From an uncultured Atopobiaceae bacterium (lineage in GTDB: Bacteria > Actinomycetota > Coriobacteriia > Coriobacteriales > Atopobiaceae), in contig CAAGLU010000270.1 of the NCBI GenBank assembly GCA_900770865.1, positions 1 to 32,045 on the forward strand: DNA of 32,045 bases, in the 5' to 3' direction. The position numbers and the translations under genes were made by a program. Numbering within the stretch: the stretch's first letter is position 1; the number at the start of each line of letters is the position of its first letter. The notes beneath the pieces were generated by a model that saw only the letters and a program-made list of their open reading frames with translations, was not told the DNA's origin and ran no database searches. This document shows positions 1-7,674 of the stretch, one piece after another.

Positions 1-371
1 ATGAGCGAGCCGCCAAAGAAGTTGCCAAAGCCAACGCCAAAGGTGGTCATGGCAAGGCCGGTGACGTTCTGGTTGGCTCGCAGCGTGACGGTGAGGAAGC
101 AGTACAGAAGTCCCATGAGAAGCGAGCCCACCAGGCAGCAGATGAGGGGTATGAGGATGCCTAAGGCGGCATTCATCTGCGATGGGTCCTCAAAGCTGTG
201 CTCGTAGAGGAACGAGCCAATCACGCCGCAGATGCCACCCACGTACATGACTCCGGGTATGCCGAGGTTGAGGTTACCGGACTTCTCTGTGATGATCTCG
301 CCCGTGCTGCCATAGAGAAGGGGAATGCTCTGGGCGATGGCCCTAGGGATGAATGAGACAAAATCAAACAT
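1..371 (-). CDS. ABC transporter permease, YufQ-like, nucleoside-type (partial, C-terminus beyond window)
   Basis: Second membrane subunit of a BmpA-family ABC importer. Reading the minus strand from the ATG at 371 gives 123 codons that stay open to the window edge. The visible part has the family hallmark near residue 30, a Glu-Lys-Ser-Gly-Asn-Leu-Asn-Leu-Gly run followed by a Gly-Val-Met stretch, and then hydrophobic segments at about residues 40-52 and 70-90. The start overlaps the stop of the upstream permease by 8 nt (positions 364-371), so translation is probably coupled. The partner permease and the fused ATPase lie immediately upstream in the same operon. The substrate cannot be read from sequence; characterised relatives import nucleosides. 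The rest of the gene is outside the window. Confidence 0.88.
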   Translation of the reverse strand, partial: MFDFVSFIPRAIAQSIPLLYGSTGEIITEKSGNLNLGIPGVMYVGGICGVIGSFLYEHSFEDPSQMNAALGILIPLICCLVGSLLMGLLYCFLTVTLRANQNVTGLAMTTFGVGFGNFFGGSL

Positions 372-1452
372 CTGCCTTCTCAACCTCCTCTGACTTCTTG
401 GTGAAGTTGACCTTGTAGGTGATGAAGAACTCACTACCAATGATGAAGAACAGAATGATGCCGGTGAGAATGTCGGCGAAGCTCTGGTTGAGGGCATAGA
501 TAGTCGAGATCTCGCTGGCACCGCGCTCCATGAAGACCAAGAGGAACGAGCTGGCAATCATCGAGAAGGGGTTGAACTTGGCAAGCCACGCCACCATGAC
601 GCCCGTGAATCCGCGGCCGTTCGCGATGGTGGTGGTGAGGGTATGGTCTGTGCCGCCCACCAGAAGCAGGCCTGCAAAACCGCAGATGGCACCCGAAAGG
701 AGCATCGTGCGAATGATGACCTTGGGAACGTTGATGCCCACATAGCGCGCGGTGTTGGTGGACTCACCAACCACTGAAATCTCGTAGCCATGCTTGGTGT
801 ACTTGAGGTAGATGTACATGAGCACGGTGATGATGGCCACCAAGATGATGTTCAGGAGGTACTTGTAGTCACCAATCTGCGGGAGCCAGCCCGCCTCGGT
901 GGATTGGTTGATGATGCCAATCTTGCCCGAGCCCTTGGGGACCTCCCACACAATGATGAAGTAGGCAACGAGCTGCGTTGCCACGTAGTTCATCATGAGC
1001 GTGAACAGCGTCTCGTTGGTGTTCCACTTTGCCTTGAAGAGCGCAGGGATAAGGCCCCAGACCGCACCGGCGACAATCGAGGACACGACCATGCACACGA
1101 TGAGCAAGCCGTTTGGAATCTTGTCTCCAAGAAGAATCATACAGGCAGCCGTGGCAAGAGCGCCCACGAGGACCTGCCCCTCCCCGCCCAGGTTCCAAAA
1201 CTTCATCTTGAAGGCAGGCGTGAGGGCAAGCGAGACGCACAGCAAGATGGCGATCTCCTGCAGCAGGATCCAAATCTTTCGCGCAGAGCCAAAGGCACCG
1301 TTGAAGAACGTCACGTAGACGTCGATGGGGTTGAGGCCGGTGAGGATTGTTGTGATGACACCGCAGATGACAAGCGCGAGGATAATCGAAAGCCCCCTAA
1401 TGGCCATCGATTGCGAGAGTGGCATCTCTTTGCGCTTTGAAATGTGTATCAT
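364..1452 (-). CDS. ABC transporter permease, YufP-like, nucleoside-type
   Basis: Integral membrane subunit of a BmpA/YufOPQ-type importer, 362 aa, predicted in the cytoplasmic membrane. Hydrophobic helices recur along the chain, beginning with a segment at about residues 18-40. Two conserved blocks mark the family: LGGEGQVLVGA near residue 90, and NETLFTLMMNYVA in the middle, corresponding to the cytoplasmic loops that contact the ATPase and the pore. The ATG at 1452 overlaps the TGA of the ATPase gene in an ATGA arrangement (4 nt), and the stop overlaps the next permease by 8 nt. Full length and intact. Transport of nucleosides is known for homologues; here it is inferred. Confidence 0.9.
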   Translation of the reverse strand: MIHISKRKEMPLSQSMAIRGLSIILALVICGVITTILTGLNPIDVYVTFFNGAFGSARKIWILLQEIAILLCVSLALTPAFKMKFWNLGGEGQVLVGALATAACMILLGDKIPNGLLIVCMVVSSIVAGAVWGLIPALFKAKWNTNETLFTLMMNYVATQLVAYFIIVWEVPKGSGKIGIINQSTEAGWLPQIGDYKYLLNIILVAIITVLMYIYLKYTKHGYEISVVGESTNTARYVGINVPKVIIRTMLLSGAICGFAGLLLVGGTDHTLTTTIANGRGFTGVMVAWLAKFNPFSMIASSFLLVFMERGASEISTIYALNQSFADILTGIILFFIIGSEFFITYKVNFTKKSEEVEKADV

Positions 1453-2996
1453 GCCGCCTCACCTCCCTTGAGCCTCGTCATCATGAGACCAACCTCGTTC
1501 TTTGTAGTCGAGCGCGCGTCCACGATGCCGCTCACTTTGCCGCTGCACAGGACCAGAATCTTGTCGCATAGCTCGAGCAGGACATCGAGGTCCTCGCCCA
1601 CGTACACCACGGCTACGCCAGACTGCTTCTGCTTGTTGATGAGGTCGTAGATGAGGTAGGAGGAGTTCACGTCGAGACCGCGCACGGCATAGGCGCAGAG
1701 AAGGACGCTTGGCGAGGAGGATATCTCGCGTCCCACCAGGACCTTCTGGACATTTCCTCCCGAAAGGCGCCGCACGGGGGTGTCAACGCCCGGAGTGTCG
1801 ACCTCAAGCTCGCCGACGACCTTCTCGGCAAGCTCTCGCGGGGCCTTCCTGTCGGCGAAGATGGACTTCCCATCGCGAAAAGAGCGCAACAGCATGTTGT
1901 CCGTGATGCTCATGCTGCCAACCAGCCCCATACCCAGACGGTCCTCAGGGACAAACGAGAGCGCCACCCCCATGGAGGAAATCTGGTATGGGTCCTTGCC
2001 CGCAAGCTCTTGGACCTGCCCGTCATCGCCAACGTACTGGATACTTCCGGACTCCACGCCCTGCAAACCCGCGATGGCCTCAAGCAGCTCCTTCTGCCCG
2101 CTGTTCGAGACGCCCGCAATGCCCAGGACCTCGCCCCCAAAGGCCGAGAAGGACACGTCGTCGAGCTTGAGGACGCCCTCGTCATCTCTCACCGTGAGGC
2201 CCTTCACGCGGATGCGTTCGACGGGGTCTACGGGCGTGGGCCGCTCAATGTTGAGCGTCACCTGGTGGCCGACCATCATGTTGGTCATCTGCTGGGTGGT
2301 GGACTCGGCAGTAACCATCTCGCCCACGTTCTCGCCCTTGCGAAGCACCACCACGCGGTCGCTGATCTCCTGCACCTCGTGGAGCTTGTGGGTGATGATG
2401 ACGATGGCCTTGCCGTCGTTGCGCATGTTGCGGAGAACGGCAAAGAGCTTCTCGGTCTCCTGCGGGGTGAGCACGGCCGTGGGCTCGTCGAGAATGAGGA
2501 TGTCGGCGCCACGGTAGATGAGCTTGACAATCTCTACCGTCTGCTTCTGGGAGACGCTCATCTCGTAGACCTTCTGGTTGAGGTCGACGTCAAAGCCATA
2601 GGCCTCACAGATGGCATGGATTTTCTCGGCTGCCGCCTTGAGGTCAAATCCCTCGCTCTCGTCGAGCCCCAAGACAATGTTCTCCGTGGCCGAGAACACG
2701 TTTACGAGCCTGAAGTGCTGATGGACCATACCAATGCCATGCTCGAAGGCGTCCTTGGGCGAGGCGATGGTCACCGGTTTGCCCTGGATCTCAATGCTGC
2801 CGGCATCGGGAAAGTAGATGCCGGAGAGCATGTTCATGAGGGTGGTCTTGCCGCTGCCGTTCTCACCGAGAAGCGCCAGAATCTCGCCGCCGTAGATGTC
2901 GAGGTCAACATCGTGGTTGGCCTTGACTTGGCCAAACGACTTGCTGATGTGTCTCATCCGCACGGCTGGTTGCTTTTCTGCCACGGGATTTCCCAT
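1449..2996 (-). CDS. ABC transporter ATP-binding protein, fused double nucleotide-binding domain, YufO-like
   Basis: Energy-coupling subunit of the BmpA-type importer, 515 aa from the ATG at 2996 (a GTG at 2999 is directly adjacent and possible). In numbering from the GTG, domain 1 has Walker A GENGSGKT (45-52), Walker B ILILDEPTA (167-175) and an H-loop His204. Its signature is atypical, MSVSQKQ at 147-153 instead of an LSGGQ form. Domain 2 keeps a good signature, LSGGNVQ (412-418), but has a degenerate P-loop (GVSNSGQK, 296-303), as is usual in this family, and an unusual Walker B region, LLCAYAVRGLD, where relatives generally have a Pro-Thr before RGLD. So one composite ATP site is probably catalytic. 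No strong ribosome-binding site is visible before the start. Confidence 0.92.
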   Translation of the reverse strand: MGNPVAEKQPAVRMRHISKSFGQVKANHDVDLDIYGGEILALLGENGSGKTTLMNMLSGIYFPDAGSIEIQGKPVTIASPKDAFEHGIGMVHQHFRLVNVFSATENIVLGLDESEGFDLKAAAEKIHAICEAYGFDVDLNQKVYEMSVSQKQTVEIVKLIYRGADILILDEPTAVLTPQETEKLFAVLRNMRNDGKAIVIITHKLHEVQEISDRVVVLRKGENVGEMVTAESTTQQMTNMMVGHQVTLNIERPTPVDPVERIRVKGLTVRDDEGVLKLDDVSFSAFGGEVLGIAGVSNSGQKELLEAIAGLQGVESGSIQYVGDDGQVQELAGKDPYQISSMGVALSFVPEDRLGMGLVGSMSITDNMLLRSFRDGKSIFADRKAPRELAEKVVGELEVDTPGVDTPVRRLSGGNVQKVLVGREISSSPSVLLCAYAVRGLDVNSSYLIYDLINKQKQSGVAVVYVGEDLDVLLELCDKILVLCSGKVSGIVDARSTTKNEVGLMMTRLKGGEAA

Positions 2997-3026
2997 CACT
3001 CGAAGAAGATTACCTGACTAATGAAA

Positions 3027-3054
3027 GACGGCCTCCGATGGTGCGGAGGCCGTC
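3027..3054 (-). terminator. Hairpin between bmpA-like gene and ABC ATPase gene (attenuator or partial terminator)
   Basis: A perfect 11-bp GC-rich stem with a 6-nt loop, arms 3027-3037 and 3044-3054. On the minus transcript it is followed by only a short T run (TTTCATT). It sits in the 77-bp gap between the lipoprotein gene and the downstream ATPase and permease genes. Such hairpins often let the binding-protein message accumulate above the membrane components, by partial termination or 3'-end stabilisation. The weak T tract favours partial read-through. Confidence 0.65.
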
Positions 3055-3073
3055 CCCTCATGGCTGCGCCAGA

Positions 3074-4342
3074 TTAGAAGGCGGTATCGAGAAGCTCGAT
3101 GCCGTCAATCTGGACGTCGAAGTACGGCGCAGAACGGTACTCGGACTCGTGGAAGTAGCCGTCCGAGACGACCTCGGTGTCGGGCGTGTAATTGGGATCG
3201 GTGTCGACGTCAGCCTCGTAGGAGTCAAGCTTTGCGCCCTTTACCGTAAATGTCGAGGTGTCAAAGACGTGCAGGCTACCGTCCTCGAGCTTGCTCTTTA
3301 CCTCGTCGAGCTTGTCCTGGGTGCCATCGGCGGCAACGGAGGTGTTGAGGTCGGTGAGCTCGACGGAGCCCGTGGACAGGTTGCCCGTCCAGTCTGTGTC
3401 GATGGTGGAGCCGTCCATCACGGCCTGGATTGCGTACTTGTAGTACGGGACCCAGTTGATGCGAGACGAGATGATGTAGGTGTTGGGGCAGGCATCCTGC
3501 GTGCTTCCGTTGTAGGAGACGTCGGGGACGCCAGCGTTCTCGCAGGCGGTGGGGGCGCCCATGGAGTCTGCGTGCTGGGAGATGAGGACGCAGCCGTCGT
3601 TGATGAGCTTGGTCGCGCCCTCCTTCTCGGCCGTCTCGTCATACCAGGAGCCAGTGAAGGTGACCTCCATGGTGACCGACGGGCAGACGGACTTGGCACC
3701 CAGGTAGAACGACGTGTAGCCGGAGATGACCTCGGCGTACGTGTAGGCGCCCACGTAGCCCATCTTTGCTTGGTCGGCTGTGATCTTGCCGGAGTCGATC
3801 ATCTCGTTAAGCTTCATGCCGGCGGCAACGCCCGCAAGGTAGCGGCCTTCGTAGATGGACGCGAAGGCGTTGTGGTAGTTGTCCAGGCCCTCCGTGTGTG
3901 CCTTGGTGCCGGTGGAGTGGCAGAACTGGATGTCGGGGAACTCCTTGGCAGCCTGGATCATGTAGTCCTCATGGCCAAAGGAGTCAGCGAAGATGATGTT
4001 GCAGCCGGCATCGGCAAGCTCTGCCGCGGCGTTGTAGCACTCCTGGCCCTCGGGAACGTTGGTCTTCAGCATGTACGTGTCCTCGCTGATGCCCAGCTCC
4101 TGGCACGCCTCCTTGGCGGCGTTGATGAAGTTAAGGTCATACGTGGAGTTCTCGTCGTGCAGGGTGATGAAGCCCGGCTTGATGGATGCAGCGCTAGAGG
4201 AGCTGTCGCTTGCGCTGGAATCGGAGCTGGTACTGCTGCCACCGCCGCTGGCACAACCGGCAAGGACAAGTGCTACGGCACTGCCACCTCCCAGCTTGAC
4301 AAACTGACGGCGGCTGAAGGTGTGCTCGTTGAAGCTCTTCAT
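3074..4342 (-). CDS. BmpA-family substrate-binding lipoprotein of the ABC importer
   Basis: Extracytoplasmic binding protein, 422 aa. The ATG at 4342 is preferred over the one at 4351 because AAGGG then sits 9 nt upstream; at 4351 it would touch the start codon. The N-terminus has a twin-arginine-like motif SRRQFVK (residues 10-16), a short hydrophobic stretch and a lipobox LAGC with the lipidated cysteine at 30. A Ser/Gly-rich linker follows, then a periplasmic-binding-like fold with family blocks such as GYPG-type sugar-site segments replaced by AYTYAEVISGYTSFYLGAKS mid-chain. It heads the operon with the ATPase and two permeases. Relatives bind nucleosides; the ligand here is inferred. The possible Tat export route is unusual for the family. 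Confidence 0.9.
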   Translation of the reverse strand: MKSFNEHTFSRRQFVKLGGGSAVALVLAGCASGGGSSTSSDSSASDSSSSAASIKPGFITLHDENSTYDLNFINAAKEACQELGISEDTYMLKTNVPEGQECYNAAAELADAGCNIIFADSFGHEDYMIQAAKEFPDIQFCHSTGTKAHTEGLDNYHNAFASIYEGRYLAGVAAGMKLNEMIDSGKITADQAKMGYVGAYTYAEVISGYTSFYLGAKSVCPSVTMEVTFTGSWYDETAEKEGATKLINDGCVLISQHADSMGAPTACENAGVPDVSYNGSTQDACPNTYIISSRINWVPYYKYAIQAVMDGSTIDTDWTGNLSTGSVELTDLNTSVAADGTQDKLDEVKSKLEDGSLHVFDTSTFTVKGAKLDSYEADVDTDPNYTPDTEVVSDGYFHESEYRSAPYFDVQIDGIELLDTAF

Positions 4343-4489
4343 GGTACCCATCCCTTCGCATTAGAACCGTGCTCCGTGCCGGAAACCCACGACGCGGTAA
4401 TGGGAACACCGCGCCTGCGGTTTCTCGGAAAATAGCACAGACGTTCAAACGTGTGAGGATGGTTGCCGTAGCGAACACACAGCAGACCC

Positions 4490-4503
4490 AAGCGTTAACG
4501 CTT
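4490..4503. promoter_or_regulatory. Candidate operator: 14-bp perfect palindrome upstream of bmpA-like gene
   Basis: AAGCGTTAACGCTT is a perfect palindrome in the 237-bp gap between rsfS and the lipoprotein gene. It lies about 20-30 bp downstream of a possible minus-strand -10 box (TTTAAT, 4534-4529) with a poor -35 (TTGCGA, 4559-4554, spacing 19). That placement would suit a repressor site. The regulator is unknown. A second weaker inverted repeat (ACGTT-CA-AACGT, 4441-4452) and a 6-bp leader hairpin (arms 4393-4398 and 4408-4413) lie closer to the gene. Confidence 0.4.
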
Positions 4504-4554
4504 ATGAAATGATGCTTAGGACGTTGTTATTAAAGTGCCTGGTAGTCGTGTTAT

Positions 4555-4579
4555 CGCAACAAGAGCACACTCTTTTGCG
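4555..4579 (-). terminator. Possible terminator after rsfS
   Basis: Directly after the rsfS stop codon the minus transcript can fold CGCAA-AAGAG against CTCTT-G-TTGCG around a TGTG loop, a 10-bp stem with one bulged G. No T tract follows, so intrinsic termination would be weak. It marks the probable end of the obgE-to-rsfS operon. Confidence 0.4.
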
Positions 4580-4975
4580 TTACAGGGTCTTCTCGTTTGT
4601 TTCCGCGTTGGCATCCGCGTCATCAAGGCCCATGTCGACCTCGGGAGCGTCGCCCCAAAGCTTCTCAAGGCGGTAGAAGTCACGAGTCTCGGGCTTGAAG
4701 ACGTGCACGACAACACTGCCAAAGTCGATGAGCACCCAGTTTCTGCCCTCGCGCCCCTCGGTCGAGATGGCGGTGACGCCACAGTTGGTACGGACCTTCT
4801 CACGGATCTCGTCGACAATGGCATCGGTCTGCGGATTGCTGGTTGCCGAGCAAATCACGAAGTAGTCGCAAACGTCCGTCTTGGCCGTGAGGTCGAGGAC
4901 GACGATGTCCTGGGCCTTCTTGGAGTCTGCCGCCATGCTTGCGACCCGTGCGATGTCATACGGTGTGATTGCCAT
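4580..4975 (-). CDS. rsfS: Ribosome silencing factor RsfS (Iojap/YbeB family)
   Basis: 131 aa, the usual size for the family. RsfS binds ribosomal protein L14 on the large subunit and blocks subunit joining when nutrients are scarce. The sequence shows the family core: KKAQDIVVLDL near residues 19-29, a DYFVICSATSNPQTDAI stretch (37-53) and a WVLIDFGSVVVHVF stretch followed by RDFYRLEKLWGDA near the C-terminus. The ATG at 4975 follows GGGGAG by about 5 nt and lies 8 nt after the yqeK stop. The nadD-yqeK-rsfS order is very common in Gram-positive bacteria. The acidic tail after residue 115 is variable in the family. Confidence 0.95.
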   Translation of the reverse strand: MAITPYDIARVASMAADSKKAQDIVVLDLTAKTDVCDYFVICSATSNPQTDAIVDEIREKVRTNCGVTAISTEGREGRNWVLIDFGSVVVHVFKPETRDFYRLEKLWGDAPEVDMGLDDADANAETNEKTL

Positions 4976-4983
4976 GTTCTCCC

Positions 4984-5616
4984 CTATCGGGCCCCAGCGC
5001 TCTCACGCGCCGCAGCCAGTCTGTTGTACGTATCGATGGTACCCGGCCAGAGGTACCTCGAGCCTTTGAGCACGTAGATTATGCCGCCGACAAAAGATTC
5101 CCAGAACAGGTCGGGAAGCGTGGCCTCCCCCACAAGCGCGCGGGACGCCTCGATGCCGGGCGTCTTGGGTCGCAGCGGCTCAATGCCGTCAGCCACGAAG
5201 AGCACCATGTCAAGCGGGCTCATCTGCGCAGCAGCCGTGGTGTGGACCTCGACGGCACGCCACACCTCTGGTGGAACCTCCGGGTAGCGGGCAGGCAGCT
5301 CGCGCGCGGCCACGATGCCGTGGAGCAACGGGGCAACCAGCTCAAGATCAACTCCCATGTCAATCCCAAGCTCACGAGCACGCGCAACGATCTTCTCGCC
5401 GGTGAGGGCCTTCTCCCAGTCGTGCAGAATGCCGGCCAGGCGCGCCTTGTAGGGGTCAACCCCATAGAGGAGCGCGAGACCCTCTGCACAGGAGGCAACC
5501 GAGAACGAGTGCGCAAGGCGATGCTGCTTGCGAGCCAGCTGAACTCTGAGGTCTTGCTCGAGCCGCACGATGAGCTCGCGCTGCTCGGCGCTGTAGTACG
5601 GCTCGGCGTGACCCAT
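4984..5616 (-). CDS. yqeK: HD-domain hydrolase YqeK (Ap4A hydrolase family)
   Basis: 210 aa from the ATG at 5616, chosen because AAGGA lies 4 nt upstream. An in-frame GTG at 5637 overlapping the nadD stop is the alternative. The metal-binding HD signature is present in order: His36, His65-Asp66 (in GILHDWEK), His99, His125 and Asp143, the pattern of YqeK enzymes, which cleave diadenosine tetraphosphate symmetrically to two ADP using iron. It lies between nadD and rsfS, 17 nt and 8 nt away, so it is co-transcribed. The chain is intact, with no extra domain. The open frame continues upstream over the nadD C-terminus, but that extension is antisense-like filler without a ribosome-binding site. 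Confidence 0.92.
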   Translation of the reverse strand: MGHAEPYYSAEQRELIVRLEQDLRVQLARKQHRLAHSFSVASCAEGLALLYGVDPYKARLAGILHDWEKALTGEKIVARARELGIDMGVDLELVAPLLHGIVAARELPARYPEVPPEVWRAVEVHTTAAAQMSPLDMVLFVADGIEPLRPKTPGIEASRALVGEATLPDLFWESFVGGIIYVLKGSRYLWPGTIDTYNRLAAARESAGAR

Positions 5617-5633
5617 GACGTCCTTGAAGCACG

Positions 5634-6341
5634 TCACGCGACCACCTCGGACGTGTGCCCGTATCGGTTGGTCGACATGCCGTAGAGGCCGTGCTTGTGA
5701 AGGTAGCCAGTCACGGGGTCTGGTGTGAGGTAGCGCAGGCTCTGGCCCGCCTTGACACGCTCTCTCAGGTGGCTCGACGAGATGGCAAGCGCCGGCACGG
5801 AGAGGTACGTGACATCGAAGGCAAGGCCCGAGGCGTCGATGGCGTCCCATGCGCGGTCGAGGTCATAACCCGGCCGCGTTGCGGCAACAAGGTGCGCAAG
5901 GCGCGCGATGTCTTGCGCGTCGCGCCACTTGACTATCTCGGTGATGGCATCCGCACCGGTGATGAAATAGAACTCGACGTTCTCAGGGTAGAGTGAGCGG
6001 AGAAGGCGCAGCGTGTCTGCTGTGTAGGTGATCCCCTCCCGATCCACCTCGAAGCGGGAAGCAACAAAGTGGGGGTTGTCCGCCGTAGCCAGAAGCGTCA
6101 TGGCGTAGCGGTCCTCTCCGGAGCTCACGTTGCGATCCTGCTTGAAGGCAGGACGTCCTGCAGGCATAAAGACCACGAGGTCGAGGCCGAGGTCATCGAA
6201 GGCCTGCTCAGCGGCAACGAGGTGCCCGTTGTGTATGGGGTCGAAGGTGCCACCCATGATGCCCAGCCTGTACGTTCTGCTGTCATCGGTGCCAAGCACC
6301 GGTAGGTCGCGCTCCCGGAGCGCAGCAGCATCGACGCTCAT
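5634..6341 (-). CDS. nadD: Nicotinate-nucleotide adenylyltransferase
   Basis: 235 aa. NadD transfers AMP from ATP to nicotinate mononucleotide, giving deamido-NAD in the cytoplasm. The nucleotidyltransferase signature GGTFDPIHNGH is at residues 30-40 (HxGH ATP site) and the second motif ISSSHLR is near the C-terminus. The ATG at 6341 overlaps the proA TGA in an ATGA junction, with AGG about 5 nt upstream. The open frame extends further upstream inside proA, but the extension has no support. The N-terminus before the fold is about 25 residues longer than in compact homologues. It is followed closely by yqeK. Confidence 0.95.
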   Translation of the reverse strand: MSVDAAALRERDLPVLGTDDSRTYRLGIMGGTFDPIHNGHLVAAEQAFDDLGLDLVVFMPAGRPAFKQDRNVSSGEDRYAMTLLATADNPHFVASRFEVDREGITYTADTLRLLRSLYPENVEFYFITGADAITEIVKWRDAQDIARLAHLVAATRPGYDLDRAWDAIDASGLAFDVTYLSVPALAISSSHLRERVKAGQSLRYLTPDPVTGYLHKHGLYGMSTNRYGHTSEVVA

Positions 6342-7597
6342 CGCACCTGACCATCCCCGCGAACGACGTACTTTGTGGTAGTGAGGGCAGAGGCGCCCAT
6401 GGGTCCACGAGCGTGCAGCTTCTGCGTGGAGATGCCAATCTCGCCGCCGAGCCCAAAGACGCCGCCATCGGTGAAGCGGGTCGACGCGTTGGCATAAACC
6501 ACAGCAGCGTCGACACCGCCGAGAAACGCCTCGCACGCCTCGTAGGAGTCGCTCACGATGGCCTCAGAGTGGCCAGTGCCATAGCGGTTGACGTGCCCGA
6601 TTGCCTGGGCCACATCCTCGACGCACTTCACGCTCATCTTGAGGTCCAAGTACTCCCGGCCCCAGTCGTCCTCGGTCGCAACGCCCATGGGTACCTGCGC
6701 TCCAGCGGCAACCTTACGCGCAAGCTCATCGCCCACAAGCTCCACGCCATGCGCGTGAAGGGCCGCAAGCACGGGAGGTAGGAGCTTCTCGGCAGCGCAG
6801 GCGTCAACGAGAAGCGACTCCGCGGCGTTGCAGACGCCGGGCCTCGAGCACTTGGCGTTGACGACGATGTTCACGGCCTTCTCGACATTAGCATCGCGGT
6901 GCAGGTAGATGTGGCAATTGCCGGTACCGGTCTCGATGACGGGAACCGTCGCGTTCTCCACACAGTAGCGGATGAGCGAGGCGCCGCCACGCGGGATGAG
7001 CACGTCCACCAGCCCCGTGGCATGCACGAGCTCGGAGGTCTGGGTGTGCTCGGCGTCATCGTCAACGTACTGAACGGCATCCGCAGGAAGGCCAGTCTCG
7101 ACAAGTGCGTCCCTGCAGCAGGCGGCAAGCGCCATGCAGGACTCACGAGCCGCCGAACCGCCCTTAAGGACGCAGGCGTTGCCAGAGCGCACGCAGAGGC
7201 CAAAGGCATCGGCCGTCACGTTGGGCCTGGCCTCGTAGATCATTGCCACGACGCCCATGGGAACAGAGATGCGCTCAACGCGCACGCCGGAGTCGAGGGT
7301 GCGGCCCCAACTAACACGACCGAGCGGGTCAACCTGCCGAGAAACCTCCTCAAGCGAGGACGCAATGCCATCCAGCCGCTTGGCGTCAAGCATGAGCCTG
7401 TCGAGCAGGGGGCCAGGCATGTCCGCCTTGCGCGAGCGCTCCATGTCGTGGCCGTTGGCGACCACGATGGCGTCTGCCCGCTCGCGGATGAGCCGTGCAG
7501 CAGCTGCGATGGCCGCAGACCTCTTAGCTGCAGCAGCCTGTCCCAGCGCATGCGAGGCGGCTCTTGCAAGCCCGGCCTTGGTACGTGCCTCAGACAT
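6338..7597 (-). CDS. proA: Gamma-glutamyl phosphate reductase
   Basis: 419 aa, normal length. ProA reduces gamma-glutamyl phosphate with NADPH to glutamate semialdehyde, the second step of proline synthesis. The aldehyde-dehydrogenase-like fold is recognisable, with the catalytic cysteine at 256 in SRPGVCNAAE and the cofactor-side motif SVPMGVVAMIYEARPN (111-126). The ATG at 7597 is preferred over an upstream TTG at 7624 because AAGGGGG sits 6 nt before it. It lies 77 bp after proB, the enzyme that makes its substrate, and overlaps nadD by 4 nt. Confidence 0.96.
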   Translation of the reverse strand: MSEARTKAGLARAASHALGQAAAAKRSAAIAAAARLIRERADAIVVANGHDMERSRKADMPGPLLDRLMLDAKRLDGIASSLEEVSRQVDPLGRVSWGRTLDSGVRVERISVPMGVVAMIYEARPNVTADAFGLCVRSGNACVLKGGSAARESCMALAACCRDALVETGLPADAVQYVDDDAEHTQTSELVHATGLVDVLIPRGGASLIRYCVENATVPVIETGTGNCHIYLHRDANVEKAVNIVVNAKCSRPGVCNAAESLLVDACAAEKLLPPVLAALHAHGVELVGDELARKVAAGAQVPMGVATEDDWGREYLDLKMSVKCVEDVAQAIGHVNRYGTGHSEAIVSDSYEACEAFLGGVDAAVVYANASTRFTDGGVFGLGGEIGISTQKLHARGPMGASALTTTKYVVRGDGQVR

Positions 7598-7632
7598 TGG
7601 ATACCCCCTTCGAAGACCAGTCAAGTACGCCT

Positions 7633-7663
7633 ATCCTAGCAGCACACGGTTAGTTTGTGACAA
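7633..7663 (-). promoter_or_regulatory. Possible internal promoter before proA
   Basis: In the 77-bp proB-proA gap the minus strand carries an extended -10 (TGC-TAGGAT, hexamer 7638-7633) and TTGTCA at 7663-7658 with 19-bp spacing. The long spacer makes this tentative. Confidence 0.3.
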
Positions 7664-7674
7664 CCCGTAACCAG

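Noticed and set aside
4393..4413. Riboswitch in the bmpA leader
   Set aside because: Only a short 6-bp hairpin and GC-rich runs are visible; no match to purine, ZTP, guanidine or other riboswitch core sequences known to me.
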